Below are positions 1-10,369 of a stretch of DNA of 64,000 bases, piece by piece (positions within the stretch are counted from its first letter, which is position 1; each line of letters begins with the position of its first letter). The notes under the pieces were generated by a model. That model searched no databases, was not told the DNA's origin, and was given only the letters and a program-made list of their open reading frames with translations. The stretch is from an uncultured beta proteobacterium (GTDB taxonomy: Bacteria > Pseudomonadota > Gammaproteobacteria > Burkholderiales > Burkholderiaceae): NCBI GenBank assembly GCA_903821995.1, contig CAIJNI010000080.1, positions 1 through 64,000 on the forward strand, written 5' to 3'. A program made the position numbers and the translations under genes.

Positions 1-89
1 ACGATTATGGTTCCATTATTTATAGAATTAAAAATTGTATTTATTTTTAAACTCTTAGCAAGAGCGTCTGTATTTTTTAAACACTCCAA
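1..89 (-). CDS. Possible 5' end of an unidentified gene, cut by the window edge
   Basis: On the minus strand, downstream of guaA, a reading frame stays open from the guaA stop to the window edge. A strong Shine-Dalgarno-like AGGAGG lies at 94-99, four bases before a TTG codon at 87-89. The predicted peptide begins LECLKNTDALAKS and continues for about 29 codons with no stop. I do not recognise the product. The AGGAGG is the only positive evidence, the start codon is weak and the spacing short, so this may be non-coding spacer. Confidence 0.22.
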   Translation of the reverse strand, partial: MECLKNTDALAKSLKINTIFNSINNGTII

Positions 90-116
90 TGCCCCTCCTC
101 TAAGATTCAAAATAAC

Positions 117-1724
117 TTACTCCCACTCAATAGTAGCAGGAGGTTTTCCTGAAATATCATAGACAACTCTATTTATCCCTTTAACTTCATTAATGATCCT
201 ATTTGAAATCCGACCAAGTAGATCATGTGGCAAGTGAGCCCATTGAGCCGTCATAAAATCTTGTGTTTGAACTGCTCGAAGAGCAACTACATATTCATAT
301 GTTCTCCCATCACCCATAACTCCAACAGATTTTATAGGTAAAAATACAACAAAGGCCTGACTAGTTAACTCATACCAAGTTTTTTTAGAATCCACATCGA
401 GAGTGTTCTGTAATTCTTCTATAAAAATATTATCTGCTTTTTGCAGTAAATCGATAAACTCTCTTTTAATTTCACCTAGTATCCTAACGGCAAGACCTGG
501 GCCAGGAAATGGATGTCGATAAACCATTTCTTTAGGCAATCCTAGCTTTATTCCTAATTCCCTAACCTCATCTTTAAATAATTCTCTTAAAGGTTCAAGT
601 AAGCGTAAGTGCATATCATCTGGAAGACCACCAACATTATGATGGCTTTTTATAGTGTGAGAACCAATCTTGCCTTTACTAGCAGATTCGATCACATCTG
701 GGTATATTGTTCCTTGAGCTAACCATTTAGCATTTTTTATTTTAGATGATTCAGATTGAAATACATCAATAAAAGCAGCACCTATAATTTTTCTTTTTTT
801 CTCCGGGTCTGATATCCCAGCTAATTGCCCCAAAAATTTATCAGTTGCATCAACATGGATAACCTTTACCCCTAAGTTACGGGAAAACATATCCATAACA
901 GTTTTCGTTTCGTTAAGTCTTAAAAGACCATTGTCAACAAAAACGCAAGTAAGCTGATTGCCGATTGAGCGATGAATTAATGCGGCTGCAACTGAAGAAT
1001 CTACTCCTCCAGATAACCCTAAAATAACCTCATCTTCGCCAACTTGGCTCTGAATTTTTAATATAGCCTCATCTACATAGCTTCCCATTTTCCAATCCGG
1101 GATACATCCACAAATATCTTTAACAAATCTACGCAAAATGGGAATACCTTGAAGGGTATGAGTTACCTCTGGGTGAAATTGAAGGGCGTAAAAATTCCTG
1201 CTCTCATCCGCCATTCCGGCAATTGGGCATGACTCAGTTGAGGCCATCAATTTAAATCCAGGGGGCATAACATTGACTGAATCACCATGACTCATCCAAA
1301 CTTTAAGAAATCCATAGCCCTCAGCAGTAACAAAATCATTAATTCCATCAAGTAATTTAGTATGACCACGAGCTCGAACCTCTGCATAACCAAATTCCCT
1401 TGATTTTCCAAGAACCTCTGCTGTTTTTACATCACCTCCGAGTTGTTGTGCCATGGTTTGCATTCCATAACAAATACCTAGTACTGGTATGCCTAATGTA
1501 AACACTAAATCAGGCGCACGTGGCGTATCACCATTAGTAACTGAGTTTGGGCCACCTGATAAAATGATACCTTTATAGTTACCCTTAGAAATGATTTCTT
1601 TAAAAGTATCAGGGTTAATATCGTAGGGGAAGATTTCTGCCAAGATTTCCTCATCACGAACTCTACGGGCAATTAATTGTGTCACTTGTGACCCAAAATC
1701 AAGTATTAAAATGCTATTGTGCAC
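117..1724 (-). CDS. guaA: GMP synthase (glutamine-hydrolysing)
   Basis: Converts XMP to GMP with ATP and glutamine in the cytoplasm, the last step of GMP synthesis. The 535-residue protein has the usual two parts. The N-terminal class I glutamine amidotransferase carries nucleophile Cys85 in GICYGMQ and His184/Glu186 in FHPEV. The ATP-pyrophosphatase domain carries the SGGVDSS P-loop at 238-244. The C-terminal dimerisation domain ends in the conserved PPATIEWE. It lies 11 bp downstream of guaB, so the two are probably one transcript from the guaB promoter. Nothing is missing. Confidence 0.98.
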   Translation of the reverse strand: MHNSILILDFGSQVTQLIARRVRDEEILAEIFPYDINPDTFKEIISKGNYKGIILSGGPNSVTNGDTPRAPDLVFTLGIPVLGICYGMQTMAQQLGGDVKTAEVLGKSREFGYAEVRARGHTKLLDGINDFVTAEGYGFLKVWMSHGDSVNVMPPGFKLMASTESCPIAGMADESRNFYALQFHPEVTHTLQGIPILRRFVKDICGCIPDWKMGSYVDEAILKIQSQVGEDEVILGLSGGVDSSVAAALIHRSIGNQLTCVFVDNGLLRLNETKTVMDMFSRNLGVKVIHVDATDKFLGQLAGISDPEKKRKIIGAAFIDVFQSESSKIKNAKWLAQGTIYPDVIESASKGKIGSHTIKSHHNVGGLPDDMHLRLLEPLRELFKDEVRELGIKLGLPKEMVYRHPFPGPGLAVRILGEIKREFIDLLQKADNIFIEELQNTLDVDSKKTWYELTSQAFVVFLPIKSVGVMGDGRTYEYVVALRAVQTQDFMTAQWAHLPHDLLGRISNRIINEVKGINRVVYDISGKPPATIEWE

Positions 1725-1735
1725 AAGCTTATCTC

Positions 1736-3199
1736 TTAATCAATATGATAGTTAGGTGCTTCTTTAGTAATCATCACATCATGAACGTGTGACTCTCGAA
1801 CTCCAGCAGAAGTTATTTCAACAAATTCAGCTTTATTGTGTAACTCTTCTATTGTTTCACAGCCGCAATAACCCATTGAAGCTCTAATGCCACCTGTAAG
1901 TTGATGAACAATTGCTAGCACGCTACCCTTATAAGGAACTTGACCTTCAATACCTTCAGGAACTAACTTGTCCACATTTGCGCTATTGTCCTCTTGAAAG
2001 TACCGGTCAGCAGCCCCATCTTTCATTGCGCCAACAGAACCCATTCCTCGATAAGTCTTATAAGATCTTCCTTGGAATAAAAAGACATCACCTGGCGCTT
2101 CCTCAGTTCCTGCAAACATTGAACCCATCATTACCGAATGAGCACCAGCTGCTAGAGCTTTAGAAATATCTCCAGAGTATCTTACACCTCCATCAGCTAT
2201 TAGTGGAATGCCCGTCCCTTTCAAAGCTTGGGCTACATTTTCAATTGCTGTAATCTGCGGTACGCCAACACCAGCAACAATTCGGGTAGTACATATAGAG
2301 CCGGGACCAATTCCCACTTTGACAGCATCAGCGCCATGATCTACTAGTGCCTTTGCAGCGTCTCCAGTAGCAATGTTTCCTCCAATTATTTGTACATTTG
2401 GATAATTCTCTTTCACCCATTTAACTCGGTTTAAAACACCCTGACTATGACCGTGAGCAGTATCAACAACTATGACATCAACCCCTGCTTTTACTAAAAG
2501 ATCAATTCTTTCATCATTTTCAGGCCCCACGCCTACAGCGGCTCCAACAATTAATCGTCCCATACTATCTTTAGATGCATTAGGATGCTCAGTCGCTTTC
2601 ATGATGTCTTTAACAGTGACAAGTCCTTTTAGTTCAAAACTGTCATTAACTACTAAAACCCGTTCTAAACGATGTTTATTTAATAGTTTTTTGGCTTCTT
2701 CTAAAGAAGCTCCTTCCTTAATTGTTACTAAACGTTCAAGAGGAGTCATTTTTGTTTTGACTTGCGCATCAAAATCTTCCTCGAATCGTAGATCTCTATT
2801 TGTAATTATTCCAACAACCTTCTTGCCTTCTAAAACAGGAAATCCCGAAAACCCATGTTCCTTAGAAAGATTAATAACTTCACGCACAGTCATTGTTTGA
2901 GAAATAGTTATTGGGTCTCTCAAAATTCCAGACTCATAACGCTTAACTTTAAGCACCTCCCTAGCTTGCTCAAGTGGAGTCAAATTTTTATGGATGATCC
3001 CAATCCCACCCTCAGACGCCATCGAGATAGCTAAACGTCCTTCAGTAACGGTGTCCATTGCAGCAGATACGAGAGGGATTTTGATACTTATTAAGCGAGT
3101 TAGCTTTGTAACTAGACTTGTATCCCTAGGAAGAATTGCAGAGTAACTAGGAACCAGTAGCACATCATCAAAGGTTAGAGCTTTTTGAATTAGCCTCAT
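1736..3199 (-). CDS. guaB: Inosine-5'-monophosphate dehydrogenase
   Basis: Oxidises IMP to XMP with NAD+, the committed step of guanine nucleotide synthesis. The 487-residue length is typical. The TIM-barrel is interrupted by two CBS domains at roughly residues 93-205, and the active-site loop GPGSICTTR places the catalytic cysteine at about 303. The C-terminal half has the usual GGVRYSGD and mobile-flap regions. It starts at ATG and forms an operon with guaA. A sigma70-like promoter is proposed just upstream, inside the end of rnfH. Confidence 0.98.
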   Translation of the reverse strand: MRLIQKALTFDDVLLVPSYSAILPRDTSLVTKLTRLISIKIPLVSAAMDTVTEGRLAISMASEGGIGIIHKNLTPLEQAREVLKVKRYESGILRDPITISQTMTVREVINLSKEHGFSGFPVLEGKKVVGIITNRDLRFEEDFDAQVKTKMTPLERLVTIKEGASLEEAKKLLNKHRLERVLVVNDSFELKGLVTVKDIMKATEHPNASKDSMGRLIVGAAVGVGPENDERIDLLVKAGVDVIVVDTAHGHSQGVLNRVKWVKENYPNVQIIGGNIATGDAAKALVDHGADAVKVGIGPGSICTTRIVAGVGVPQITAIENVAQALKGTGIPLIADGGVRYSGDISKALAAGAHSVMMGSMFAGTEEAPGDVFLFQGRSYKTYRGMGSVGAMKDGAADRYFQEDNSANVDKLVPEGIEGQVPYKGSVLAIVHQLTGGIRASMGYCGCETIEELHNKAEFVEITSAGVRESHVHDVMITKEAPNYHID

Positions 3200-3225
3200 T
3201 TAAGCCCTTTCTAGAGCAAATTTAT

Positions 3226-3254
3226 ATTATAAACGTTCTTATAAATTAACCCAA
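3226..3254 (-). promoter_or_regulatory. Candidate sigma70 promoter for guaB-guaA
   Basis: On the minus strand a perfect TATAAT (3226-3231) is preceded, with a 17-bp spacer, by TTGGGT (3249-3254), which matches three of six -35 positions. The -35 hexamer falls in the last codons and stop of rnfH. The first transcribed base would be near 3219, leaving a leader of about 20 nt before the guaB ATG. Support is the -10 quality and spacing only. Confidence 0.42.
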
Positions 3255-3596
3255 TTCCTTAATTTTTAAGCGACTAGCTTTAATAATCTTCTTATTTTTC
3301 ATTTTTAAATCTAAATTTTTATTGGCTTTTTTTCTTCTTGCAAGCTTTGGGTCGACGATAACAGGGGCACAAATTTCTATCCTATCTCCTGGATGTATTG
3401 GTGTATCTTCGGAAGCCAAGAGCCCAAAAATGCCGATTGTTCCCTTTTTATATACAAGAGGATCGGAGAAAAGCATTAATTCGTTCATGTAAATAAGAAT
3501 ATCTTTTAGCTTTAATACTGGTGTTAAAAATGCAACATCAATATAAAAATTCTTAATTGTCAAATTTCTTGTGTCACAAATTTCTATTTGTCTCAT
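3246..3596 (-). CDS. rnfH: RnfH family protein
   Basis: A 116-residue protein of the RnfH (UPF0125) ubiquitin-like beta-grasp family. Family marks are the middle motif GIFGLLASEDTPIHPGDRIEI and the following VDPKLARRKKA. The lysine-rich tail is typical. The biochemical role is not established; the name comes from association with Rnf electron-transport genes elsewhere, and no rnf genes are visible here. It lies 10 bp downstream of ratA, the classic ratA-rnfH pairing next to smpB, so co-transcription is likely. Confidence 0.9.
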   Translation of the reverse strand: MRQIEICDTRNLTIKNFYIDVAFLTPVLKLKDILIYMNELMLFSDPLVYKKGTIGIFGLLASEDTPIHPGDRIEICAPVIVDPKLARRKKANKNLDLKMKNKKIIKASRLKIKELG

Positions 3597-3606
3597 ATAG
3601 ATTCAA

Positions 3607-4038
3607 TTATAAATAGACGGCATCAGCCCTCTTTACAAAGCTTTGTACAAAGGTGTTTAAAATAATATCAAATACAGGGCCTATTATTTTTTCCAAAAAT
3701 CGGTTAGAAAATTCATAACTTAAAGTAAATTGGATCTTACAAGCTTTTTCTGACAGGGCTTGCAATTCCCACTTGCCCTGAAACTCTTTGAATGGACCAT
3801 CCACATATTTCATTTCAATTAAGGTGGGGGATTTCTGCTCATTAATTGTGTGAAAGAATTGCTTGACTCCATTAAAGTTAATATGTATTTTAGCTTCCAT
3901 GTTTTCTTCTGTCACATTCAATATCTCCACCCCACCACACCATGGTAAAAAAACAGGATAACTCTCTATGTCTTTGATTAAATTAAACATTTCTAATGTA
4001 GAGTGCCCTACTAATACTGTTTTATAGATGCTTTTCAT
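3607..4038 (-). CDS. ratA: Type II toxin-antitoxin family toxin / ubiquinone-binding SRPBCC protein RatA
   Basis: A 143-residue START/SRPBCC-fold protein with the family start KTVLVGHS..EMFNLIKDIESYPVFLPWC and the coenzyme-Q-binding Coq10-like pattern through FSNRFLEKIIGPVF. E. coli RatA has been reported to block 70S association. The same fold family (Coq10) binds ubiquinone, so in Betaproteobacteria the housekeeping role may be quinone handling rather than toxicity. It starts at ATG and is divergent from smpB, a widely conserved arrangement. Confidence 0.9.
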   Translation of the reverse strand: MKSIYKTVLVGHSTLEMFNLIKDIESYPVFLPWCGGVEILNVTEENMEAKIHINFNGVKQFFHTINEQKSPTLIEMKYVDGPFKEFQGKWELQALSEKACKIQFTLSYEFSNRFLEKIIGPVFDIILNTFVQSFVKRADAVYL

Positions 4039-4126
4039 ATTACAAAATGTGATTACTCCTGTAAATTTACTTTTATTACAGAATTAATAACCGCCCTTAT
4101 TTATAAATTTCGATAATAATATCAAT

Positions 4127-4582
4127 ATGACCATTGTAGAGAATAGAAAAGCGAGATTTAATTATTTTATAGAAGATCAGATTGAAGCAGGTATAGTCCT
4201 TCAGGGTTGGGAAGTTAAGGCCATTCGAGCTGGTAGAGCAAATATCCAAGAATCTTATGTGGTCAGCCGCGGTAACGAATTTTTTTTAACTTCCTGTCAT
4301 ATTTCACCACTAGCTTCAACCTCAACTCATTTTCTTCCGGAGCCAATAAGAAATAGGAAACTACTATTACATTCTTCCCAGATTATTAAACTAATTGCCA
4401 AGGTTAATCAAGCAGGGTTCACTCTAGTTCCTCTTAATTTTCACTATTCGAAGGGCCACATTAAATGTGAGATTGGTCTTGCTAAGGGTAAAAAAACTTT
4501 CGATAAAAGAGAAGTCGAAAAAGATAGAGATTGGTCACGAGACCAGGCAAGAATCCGACGCGGCGATTTAAAAGCGCTTTAA
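4127..4582 (+). CDS. smpB: SsrA-binding protein SmpB
   Basis: Binds tmRNA (SsrA) and brings it to stalled ribosomes for trans-translation. The 151-residue protein has the OB-fold start [32 protein letters not shown] seen as shorter signature blocks, the GRANIQ motif, and the basic tail [14 protein letters not shown] that acts in the decoding centre. The ssrA gene is not in the window. It is divergent from ratA across an AT-rich 88-bp spacer that must hold both promoters. Confidence 0.97.
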   Translation: MTIVENRKARFNYFIEDQIEAGIVLQGWEVKAIRAGRANIQESYVVSRGNEFFLTSCHISPLASTSTHFLPEPIRNRKLLLHSSQIIKLIAKVNQAGFTLVPLNFHYSKGHIKCEIGLAKGKKTFDKREVEKDRDWSRDQARIRRGDLKAL

Positions 4583-4596
4583 AACCGAGCTACTTT

Positions 4597-4639
4597 CATT
4601 AATATTCACCATTTTGGTGAGATTGAATGGGTATTAATG
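4597..4639 (+). repeat. Nested inverted repeat between smpB and the ATP-grasp gene
   Basis: The 80-bp spacer holds two nested perfect inverted repeats: outer arms CATTAATA (4597-4604) and TATTAATG (4632-4639), and inner arms TCACC (4606-4610) and GGTGA (4616-4620) around a 5-base loop. No run of T follows, so it does not look like a standard terminator. It could be an operator or an mRNA structure upstream of the following gene. Confidence 0.45.
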
Positions 4640-4662
4640 ATCGAAAAGGTTTAATCTAAATT

Positions 4663-6078
4663 ATGGAACATATTTATGATGAGATGTTTTCTCAAAATGG
4701 AACTGCTCGTTTTCATTACGAACACTTTTACCATTGGCTAAAGAACCAAAGCCTAAAAAAAATGGCTTTAAAAAAGAGTGAAGCTGATTTAATTTTTCGA
4801 AGGGTCGGGATTACATTTGCAGTTTATGGAGATGCGCAAGGAACAGAAAGGACTATTCCATTTGATCAAATACCTCGCATCATTCCTAAAAAAGAATGGG
4901 GAATGTTAGAAGATGGACTTAAGCAACGGGTGAAGGCCCTCAACCTCTTTTTATTTGACATTTACCACTCACAAAATATTCTAAAATCTGGAATTATTCC
5001 TCGGGAACAAATTGTCAATAATTCACAATATCGCCCTGAAATGCGGAATATTAAAGTCCCACGCGATATCTATGCACAAATTGCAGGAGTAGATATTGTT
5101 CGTGCTGGCGCTGGGGAATATTATGTATTAGAAGATAACCTCCGTGTTCCATCAGGGGTTTCTTATATGGTGGAGGATCGCAAAATGATGATGCGACTCT
5201 TTCCTAGCTTATTTGAAAAGTATAGAGTTGCTCCTGTTGAGCATTACCCCGATTTACTTCTTGATTGCCTAAAAACATCAAGCCCATCTAATGTTAAAAA
5301 ACCACGTGTTGTAGTTTTAACTCCTGGAATGTTTAATTCAGCTTACTTTGAGCATAGTTATTTAGCTCAACAAATGGGCGTTGAATTAGTTGAAGGTAAA
5401 GATCTTTTTGTTGATCACGAATTTCTTTATTTAAAGACAACTGATGGTCCTCAGCAGGTCGATGTTATTTATCGCCGTATTGATGATGACTTTTTAGACC
5501 CAAAAGTTCTTAAGTCTGATTCCACCTTAGGCGTTCCAGGATTATTATCTGTTTATAAAGCAGGAAATGTGGGGATAGCTAACGCAGTAGGCACTGGTAT
5601 TGCTGATGACAAATCAATATACCCCTATGTTCCAGATATGATTCGTTTTTATTTAGACGAATCACCCATATTAAATAATGTCCCAACTTATTTATGTAGA
5701 AAATCAGAGGATTTAAAATTTACACTGGATAACCTTTCAAAACTCGTGGTTAAGGAAACTCATGGTGCTGGCGGATATGGGATGTTAGTAGGGCCAGCTT
5801 CAACTAAAGCAGAAATTGAGGATTTTAGAAAAAAAATAAAGGCTGCTCCTGATAAATATATTTCACAACCAACTCTAGCTCTTTCTACTTGTCCAACCTT
5901 CGTTAACTCTGGAATTGCTCCAAGGCATATTGATTTACGACCATTTGTATTGTCTGGTAAATACGTCAAAATGGTATCTGGTGGTCTTACTCGTGTTGCT
6001 TTAAAAGAAGGGTCATTGGTTGTCAACTCATCTCAGGGCGGAGGGACCAAAGATACTTGGGTTCTTCAGGATGAATAA
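4663..6078 (+). CDS. Circularly permuted ATP-grasp type 2 family protein (predicted peptide or amide ligase)
   Basis: A 471-residue protein of the circularly permuted ATP-grasp family (old DUF404/DUF407). Visible blocks are VLEDNLRVPSG at 155-165, VKETHGAGGYGM as the ATP-grasp lysine region, RHIDLRPFV, and the C-terminal VVNSSQGGGTKDTW. Family comparisons predict ATP-dependent formation of an amide or peptide bond, but the substrate is unknown. It is followed after 2 bp by an alpha-E gene, its standard partner. The transglutaminase-like and proteasome-like genes often found with this pair are absent here. No signal peptide, so cytoplasmic. Confidence 0.9.
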   Translation: MEHIYDEMFSQNGTARFHYEHFYHWLKNQSLKKMALKKSEADLIFRRVGITFAVYGDAQGTERTIPFDQIPRIIPKKEWGMLEDGLKQRVKALNLFLFDIYHSQNILKSGIIPREQIVNNSQYRPEMRNIKVPRDIYAQIAGVDIVRAGAGEYYVLEDNLRVPSGVSYMVEDRKMMMRLFPSLFEKYRVAPVEHYPDLLLDCLKTSSPSNVKKPRVVVLTPGMFNSAYFEHSYLAQQMGVELVEGKDLFVDHEFLYLKTTDGPQQVDVIYRRIDDDFLDPKVLKSDSTLGVPGLLSVYKAGNVGIANAVGTGIADDKSIYPYVPDMIRFYLDESPILNNVPTYLCRKSEDLKFTLDNLSKLVVKETHGAGGYGMLVGPASTKAEIEDFRKKIKAAPDKYISQPTLALSTCPTFVNSGIAPRHIDLRPFVLSGKYVKMVSGGLTRVALKEGSLVVNSSQGGGTKDTWVLQDE

Positions 6079-6080
6079 TT

Positions 6081-7052
6081 ATGTTAAGTAGAACCGCTGA
6101 TTGTCTCTATTGGATGGGACGTTATACAGAAAGAGCTGAAAATACTGCTCGGATGCTAGATGTTACCTATCAGACATCACTGTTACCTCAACCAAAGGAA
6201 CTAATTACAGAACGATGGAAAAAGATCATAAGTGACTCACATCTTGAGTCTTTGTTTGAGAAAAAATATAAGTCCTATAACAAATCAAATATTCTTAAAT
6301 TCATGATGTTTGATGAGACTAATCCATCAAGTATCGTTTCATGTTTGACATTTGCGCGCGCAAATGCAAGGGTTATTCGCGGAAGAATTACCTCAGAAGT
6401 TTGGGAAACACAGAATTCAACTTGGCTTGGTATTATCAAATTTAAACCATCTCAGTATGCCAATGATCCTTCTTCATTTTTAGAGTGGGTTAAATATCGT
6501 TCCCACCTATTCCGCGGAGTTACATACGGAACAATGTTAGCAGATGATTCTCTACACTTTATGGAGATTGGTGCTAACCTGGAAAGAGCTGACAATACAG
6601 CACGGATACTGAATTTACAATATCATCAGATTGCACGAATTTCCAGTAAAGTCAAATCTTTAGGCTTAGCTGATAATTTTAATGGTGATTTCTTTGATTT
6701 TTATCACTGGGTTGCAATTCTAAGATCTGTATCTGCTTTTGAAATTTATCGGCAAATTTATTCAGAACAAATTACACCTGTAAAAATTATTGAACTATTG
6801 GTATTTAATGCTCAATTACCACGATCACTAACATCATGCTTGAGTAATTTAATTAAGTTGATGAGTCAAATGAAAAATCCTAAATTTAAAGAAATTGGTC
6901 ATCTAATTCAAAAAATGCAGCACAACTTAAAGACAGCTAATCATGAAGAGCTACCTAATCAGCTAGAAGAGTTTTTGAAATTTTTTTTAGAAGAGGTCAA
7001 TAACGTAGCAGATGAGTTCAGCAAAGGATTCCTAATTCCCTTAAACTCATAA
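6081..7052 (+). CDS. Alpha-E domain protein, partner of the ATP-grasp enzyme
   Basis: A 323-residue, mostly alpha-helical alpha-E family protein (old DUF403). It has the characteristic N-terminal block LSRTADCLYWMGRYTERAEN and a second internal block MEIGANLERADNTARIL near residues 165-180; both carry the conserved glutamate and arginine pattern. Function is unknown; the family is nearly always encoded beside circularly permuted ATP-grasp proteins, as here (2-bp gap, translational coupling likely). It ends 42 bp before the convergent ppsA stop. Confidence 0.9.
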   Translation: MLSRTADCLYWMGRYTERAENTARMLDVTYQTSLLPQPKELITERWKKIISDSHLESLFEKKYKSYNKSNILKFMMFDETNPSSIVSCLTFARANARVIRGRITSEVWETQNSTWLGIIKFKPSQYANDPSSFLEWVKYRSHLFRGVTYGTMLADDSLHFMEIGANLERADNTARILNLQYHQIARISSKVKSLGLADNFNGDFFDFYHWVAILRSVSAFEIYRQIYSEQITPVKIIELLVFNAQLPRSLTSCLSNLIKLMSQMKNPKFKEIGHLIQKMQHNLKTANHEELPNQLEEFLKFFLEEVNNVADEFSKGFLIPLNS

Positions 7053-7094
7053 TTTTTATTAATAGCCTACTAATAAAATGATCACAATATAACT

Positions 7095-9464
7095 CTATAT
7101 TAACCTTTCCCATGTCTCTAATACGGTATCAGGGTTAAGGGAAATTGACGAGATACCTTGTTCGACCAACCAAAGAGCAAAGTCTGGATAGTCTGATGGA
7201 CCCTGACCACAGATTCCTACATATTTATTTTTAGAAATACAGGCATCAATAGCCCGCTTAATTAAATATTTAATAGATTCATCACGCTCGTCAAAATCAA
7301 TAGATAAAACTTCCAATCCAGAGTCACGATCAAGTCCAAGAGTCAACTGGGTTAGATCATTTGAACCAATGGAAAATCCGTCGAAATACTCTAAAAATTC
7401 GTCGGCCAATATTGCATTTGATGGCACTTCGCACATCATAATTATTTTTAAGTCATCTTTGCCACGTTCAATGCCATTCAATTTTAGTAAATCAATGACA
7501 CGTTTTGCTTGTTTAACGGTTCGAACAAATGGGATCATAATCTCAACGTTTGTAAATCCCATTTCAATGCGAACCCTTTTTAAAGCTTCACATTCCATTT
7601 CAAAGGCTTTTTCAAAATCTTTAGATAAATACCTAGATGCTCCCCTAAAACCAAGCATAGGATTTTCTTCATTAGGCTCAAAACGAGTACCGCCAATAAG
7701 TTTCTTATATTCATTCGATTTAAAATCAGATAATCTAACAATCACAGGCTTAGGATAAAAAGCAGAGGCAATTGTTGCAATACCTTCAGTTAATTTGTCG
7801 ACATAAAATGCATAAGGACTTGAGTGCGCTCTAGCAACACTTTCAACTGCAACTTTGAGATCATGGTCAATATTGGGATATTGTAAGATTGCTAATGGGT
7901 GGACGCCAATATTATTATTAATAATAAATTCAAGTCGTGCTAGACCAACACCAGAGTTTTGTATTTGGCAAAAGTCATATGCGAGTTGGGGATTTCCAAT
8001 ATTCATCATGATCTTAGTAGGTATCTCGGGCAAAACTTTTCGATGTACCTCTGAAACAATAGTCTCAAGAAGGCCATCATATACCTTCCCTTCATCACCT
8101 TCAGCGCATGATACTGTAACGAATGAACCTTCTTTAAGAACTTCTGTTGCGTTCTCACATCCAACAACAGCTGGAACCCCTAGTTCACGAGCAATAATTG
8201 CTGCATGGCAAGTTCTCCCTCCACGATTGGTGATAATCGCGGAAGCTTTTTTCATAACTGGCTCCCAATTTGGGTCAGTCATATCTGCTACTAGTACATC
8301 ACCATCTTGGACTCTTGACATCTCTGAAATATTTTTAACAATTCTAACCGGACCAGCTCCAATTTTCTGACCAATAGCCCGCCCCGTAACGATCACATTA
8401 CCTTTGAAACCTTGCTTAAGTTGATAACGAAATTCTGACTTCAAATCACTTTGACTTTTAACGGTTTCTGGTCTTGCTTGTAATATGTATATTTGCTGAT
8501 CCAAGCCGTCTTTACCCCATTCGATGTCCATCGGTCTAGAATAATGATTCTCTATAATGACGGCAAATTTAGCTAACTGGACAACATCATCGTCAGTTAA
8601 TGAATAACGATTTCTAGATTCGGGGGCGACATCAATAGTTTTTACACTTTCATTTATCAGATCATTCGCAAAAATCATTTTAATTAATTTCGAACCTAAA
8701 CTACGCCTAACTATTGGAAAATGGTCATTTATAAGAGAAGGTTTAAAAACATAAAACTCGTCAGGATTGACGGCTCCCTGAACAATTGTTTCCCCAAGTC
8801 CATAACTTGATGTTATCAAGATTACATCCTTAAAACCACTTTCAGTATCAAGCGTAAACATAACTCCGGATGAAGCTAAATCTGATCTGACCATACGCTG
8901 AATACCAACAGAAATTGCTACATTGCTATGTATGAAACCTTTATGAACTCTATAGGATATGGCTCTATCATTGTATAGTGATGCGAAAACATGTTTAACT
9001 TTTAATAAAATATTTGAGAGTCCGGATACATTCAAGTAACTTTCCTGTTGACCAGCGAATGATGCATCTGGAAGATCTTCTGCTGTTGCAGAGGATCTAA
9101 CCGCAAATGAAACAGTACTGTTGTTATCCATTTTTTCATATGCAATTTTTATTTCACTTACCAACTCGTCAGGCAATGGAGAGTCGATAATCCAATTTCT
9201 TATTTTAGATCCGGCAGAAGCTAATGCGTCAATGTCTTCAATATTTAAAGTAGACAAAATCTCGTCTATTTTATGTGATAGTTTATTAGTAGTTAAAAAT
9301 TCTCTAAAAGCATAAGCCGTAGTTGCAAAACCAGTGGGAACACGCACCCCAGTTGCGGATAACTGGGATATCATTTCTCCTAAAGAAGCATTTTTTCCTC
9401 CGACAATTTCAACATCTGTCATTCTTATATGTTCAAAGGGCAAAACATATTTATTCGCATTCAT
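7095..9464 (-). CDS. ppsA: Phosphoenolpyruvate synthase
   Basis: Makes phosphoenolpyruvate from pyruvate and ATP (products AMP and phosphate), allowing gluconeogenesis from C3 acids. The 789-residue length is typical. In order: N-terminal nucleotide-binding domain ([10 protein letters not shown] near 22-31; [20 protein letters not shown] near 121-140), the phosphohistidine swivel motif GGRTCHAA with Thr418 and His420, and the C-terminal TIM-barrel ending with CGQGPSD. Thr418 matches the residue that PpsR phosphorylates in related enzymes. It is divergent from ppsR. Confidence 0.98.
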   Translation of the reverse strand: MNANKYVLPFEHIRMTDVEIVGGKNASLGEMISQLSATGVRVPTGFATTAYAFREFLTTNKLSHKIDEILSTLNIEDIDALASAGSKIRNWIIDSPLPDELVSEIKIAYEKMDNNSTVSFAVRSSATAEDLPDASFAGQQESYLNVSGLSNILLKVKHVFASLYNDRAISYRVHKGFIHSNVAISVGIQRMVRSDLASSGVMFTLDTESGFKDVILITSSYGLGETIVQGAVNPDEFYVFKPSLINDHFPIVRRSLGSKLIKMIFANDLINESVKTIDVAPESRNRYSLTDDDVVQLAKFAVIIENHYSRPMDIEWGKDGLDQQIYILQARPETVKSQSDLKSEFRYQLKQGFKGNVIVTGRAIGQKIGAGPVRIVKNISEMSRVQDGDVLVADMTDPNWEPVMKKASAIITNRGGRTCHAAIIARELGVPAVVGCENATEVLKEGSFVTVSCAEGDEGKVYDGLLETIVSEVHRKVLPEIPTKIMMNIGNPQLAYDFCQIQNSGVGLARLEFIINNNIGVHPLAILQYPNIDHDLKVAVESVARAHSSPYAFYVDKLTEGIATIASAFYPKPVIVRLSDFKSNEYKKLIGGTRFEPNEENPMLGFRGASRYLSKDFEKAFEMECEALKRVRIEMGFTNVEIMIPFVRTVKQAKRVIDLLKLNGIERGKDDLKIIMMCEVPSNAILADEFLEYFDGFSIGSNDLTQLTLGLDRDSGLEVLSIDFDERDESIKYLIKRAIDACISKNKYVGICGQGPSDYPDFALWLVEQGISSISLNPDTVLETWERLI

Positions 9465-9532
9465 TTATAAAGCCTTTACAAATTATTAAATAAAATATTT
9501 AAGATATAGTATTACTTTAACAGTATAAAGAC

Positions 9533-10360
9533 ATGTCAAATAAACCAAGAACAGTATTTATAGTTTCCGATGGAACTGGGATCACAGCTGAAACTTTTAG
9601 TCATTCTATTTTGGCTCAATTTGAAGCTGAGTTTAAATTTATTAGAATTCCTTTTGTCGATTCTATAGATAAAGCTTTAGAGGCAAAATCTGAAATTAAT
9701 GCAAATGCATCAAGGTTTGAAGAGAAGCCTATTATATTTACTACGCTTGTTAATTCTGATATTAATCATATAATTAGTCAATCCAATGGAATGATTCTGG
9801 ATATGTTTCATACATTTATTTCGCCCCTTGAAAAAATGCTTGGAGTCAAATCTACACATGCTATCGGTCAGTTCCATCAAAATATAGATACCCAAGGTTA
9901 TAAAAATAGAATAGAAGCCATTAATTTTTCTCTCGCTCATGATGATGGACAGTCACATAAAAACCTCAAAGATGCTGCAGTCATTCTCGTTGGAGTTTCA
10001 CGAAGCGGAAAAACTCCAACTTCATTATATTTAGCAATGCAATACGGTATAAAATCAGCGAATTATCCTTTAATTCCTGATGATTTTGAGCGAGGAAATT
10101 TACCACATGAAATACAACAATTTACTAATAAACTCTTTGGCCTAACAATTAATCCTATGCGTTTATCAGAAATTCGTAATGAACGTCGCCCAGGGAGTAA
10201 ATATGCTAATCTTGAAAATTGTAGGTATGAAGTAAGTGAAGCGGAAGAGATGATGAAAAAAGTGCATATACCTACAATATCATCAACACATAAATCAATT
10301 GAAGAAATTGCAACCACAATTTTGCAGCATATTAGAAAAGACTCAAAGTCATACTACTAG
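9533..10360 (+). CDS. ppsR: PEP synthase regulatory protein (bifunctional kinase/pyrophosphorylase)
   Basis: A 275-residue DUF299/PSRP protein. The family inactivates PEP synthase by ADP-dependent phosphorylation of the threonine next to the catalytic histidine and reverses this by phosphorolysis. Visible are the N-terminal VSDGTGITAET motif and the P-loop-like GVSRSGKT at 154-161. Its location divergent from ppsA (68-bp spacer) supports PpsA, rather than PPDK, as the target. The stop lies 9 bp from the end of the convergent methyltransferase gene. Confidence 0.97.
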   Translation: MSNKPRTVFIVSDGTGITAETFSHSILAQFEAEFKFIRIPFVDSIDKALEAKSEINANASRFEEKPIIFTTLVNSDINHIISQSNGMILDMFHTFISPLEKMLGVKSTHAIGQFHQNIDTQGYKNRIEAINFSLAHDDGQSHKNLKDAAVILVGVSRSGKTPTSLYLAMQYGIKSANYPLIPDDFERGNLPHEIQQFTNKLFGLTINPMRLSEIRNERRPGSKYANLENCRYEVSEAEEMMKKVHIPTISSTHKSIEEIATTILQHIRKDSKSYY

Positions 10361-10369
10361 TCTTTCATT

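Noticed and set aside
82..98. GTG start at 82-84 after the AGGAGG downstream of guaA
   Set aside because: Spacing is good but the frame stops after nine codons.
2472..2900. 142-codon plus-strand frame inside guaB
   Set aside because: Antisense to the guaB CBS and barrel region, with no recognisable protein features.
7855..8370. 171-codon plus-strand frame inside ppsA
   Set aside because: It is antisense to strongly conserved ppsA sequence, shows no family motif and has no ribosome-binding site; a shadow frame.
9533..9550. Perfect TTGACA on the minus strand at the start of ppsR as a ppsA -35
   Set aside because: No reasonable -10 hexamer at 16-18 bp; it falls in ppsR codons and is probably chance.
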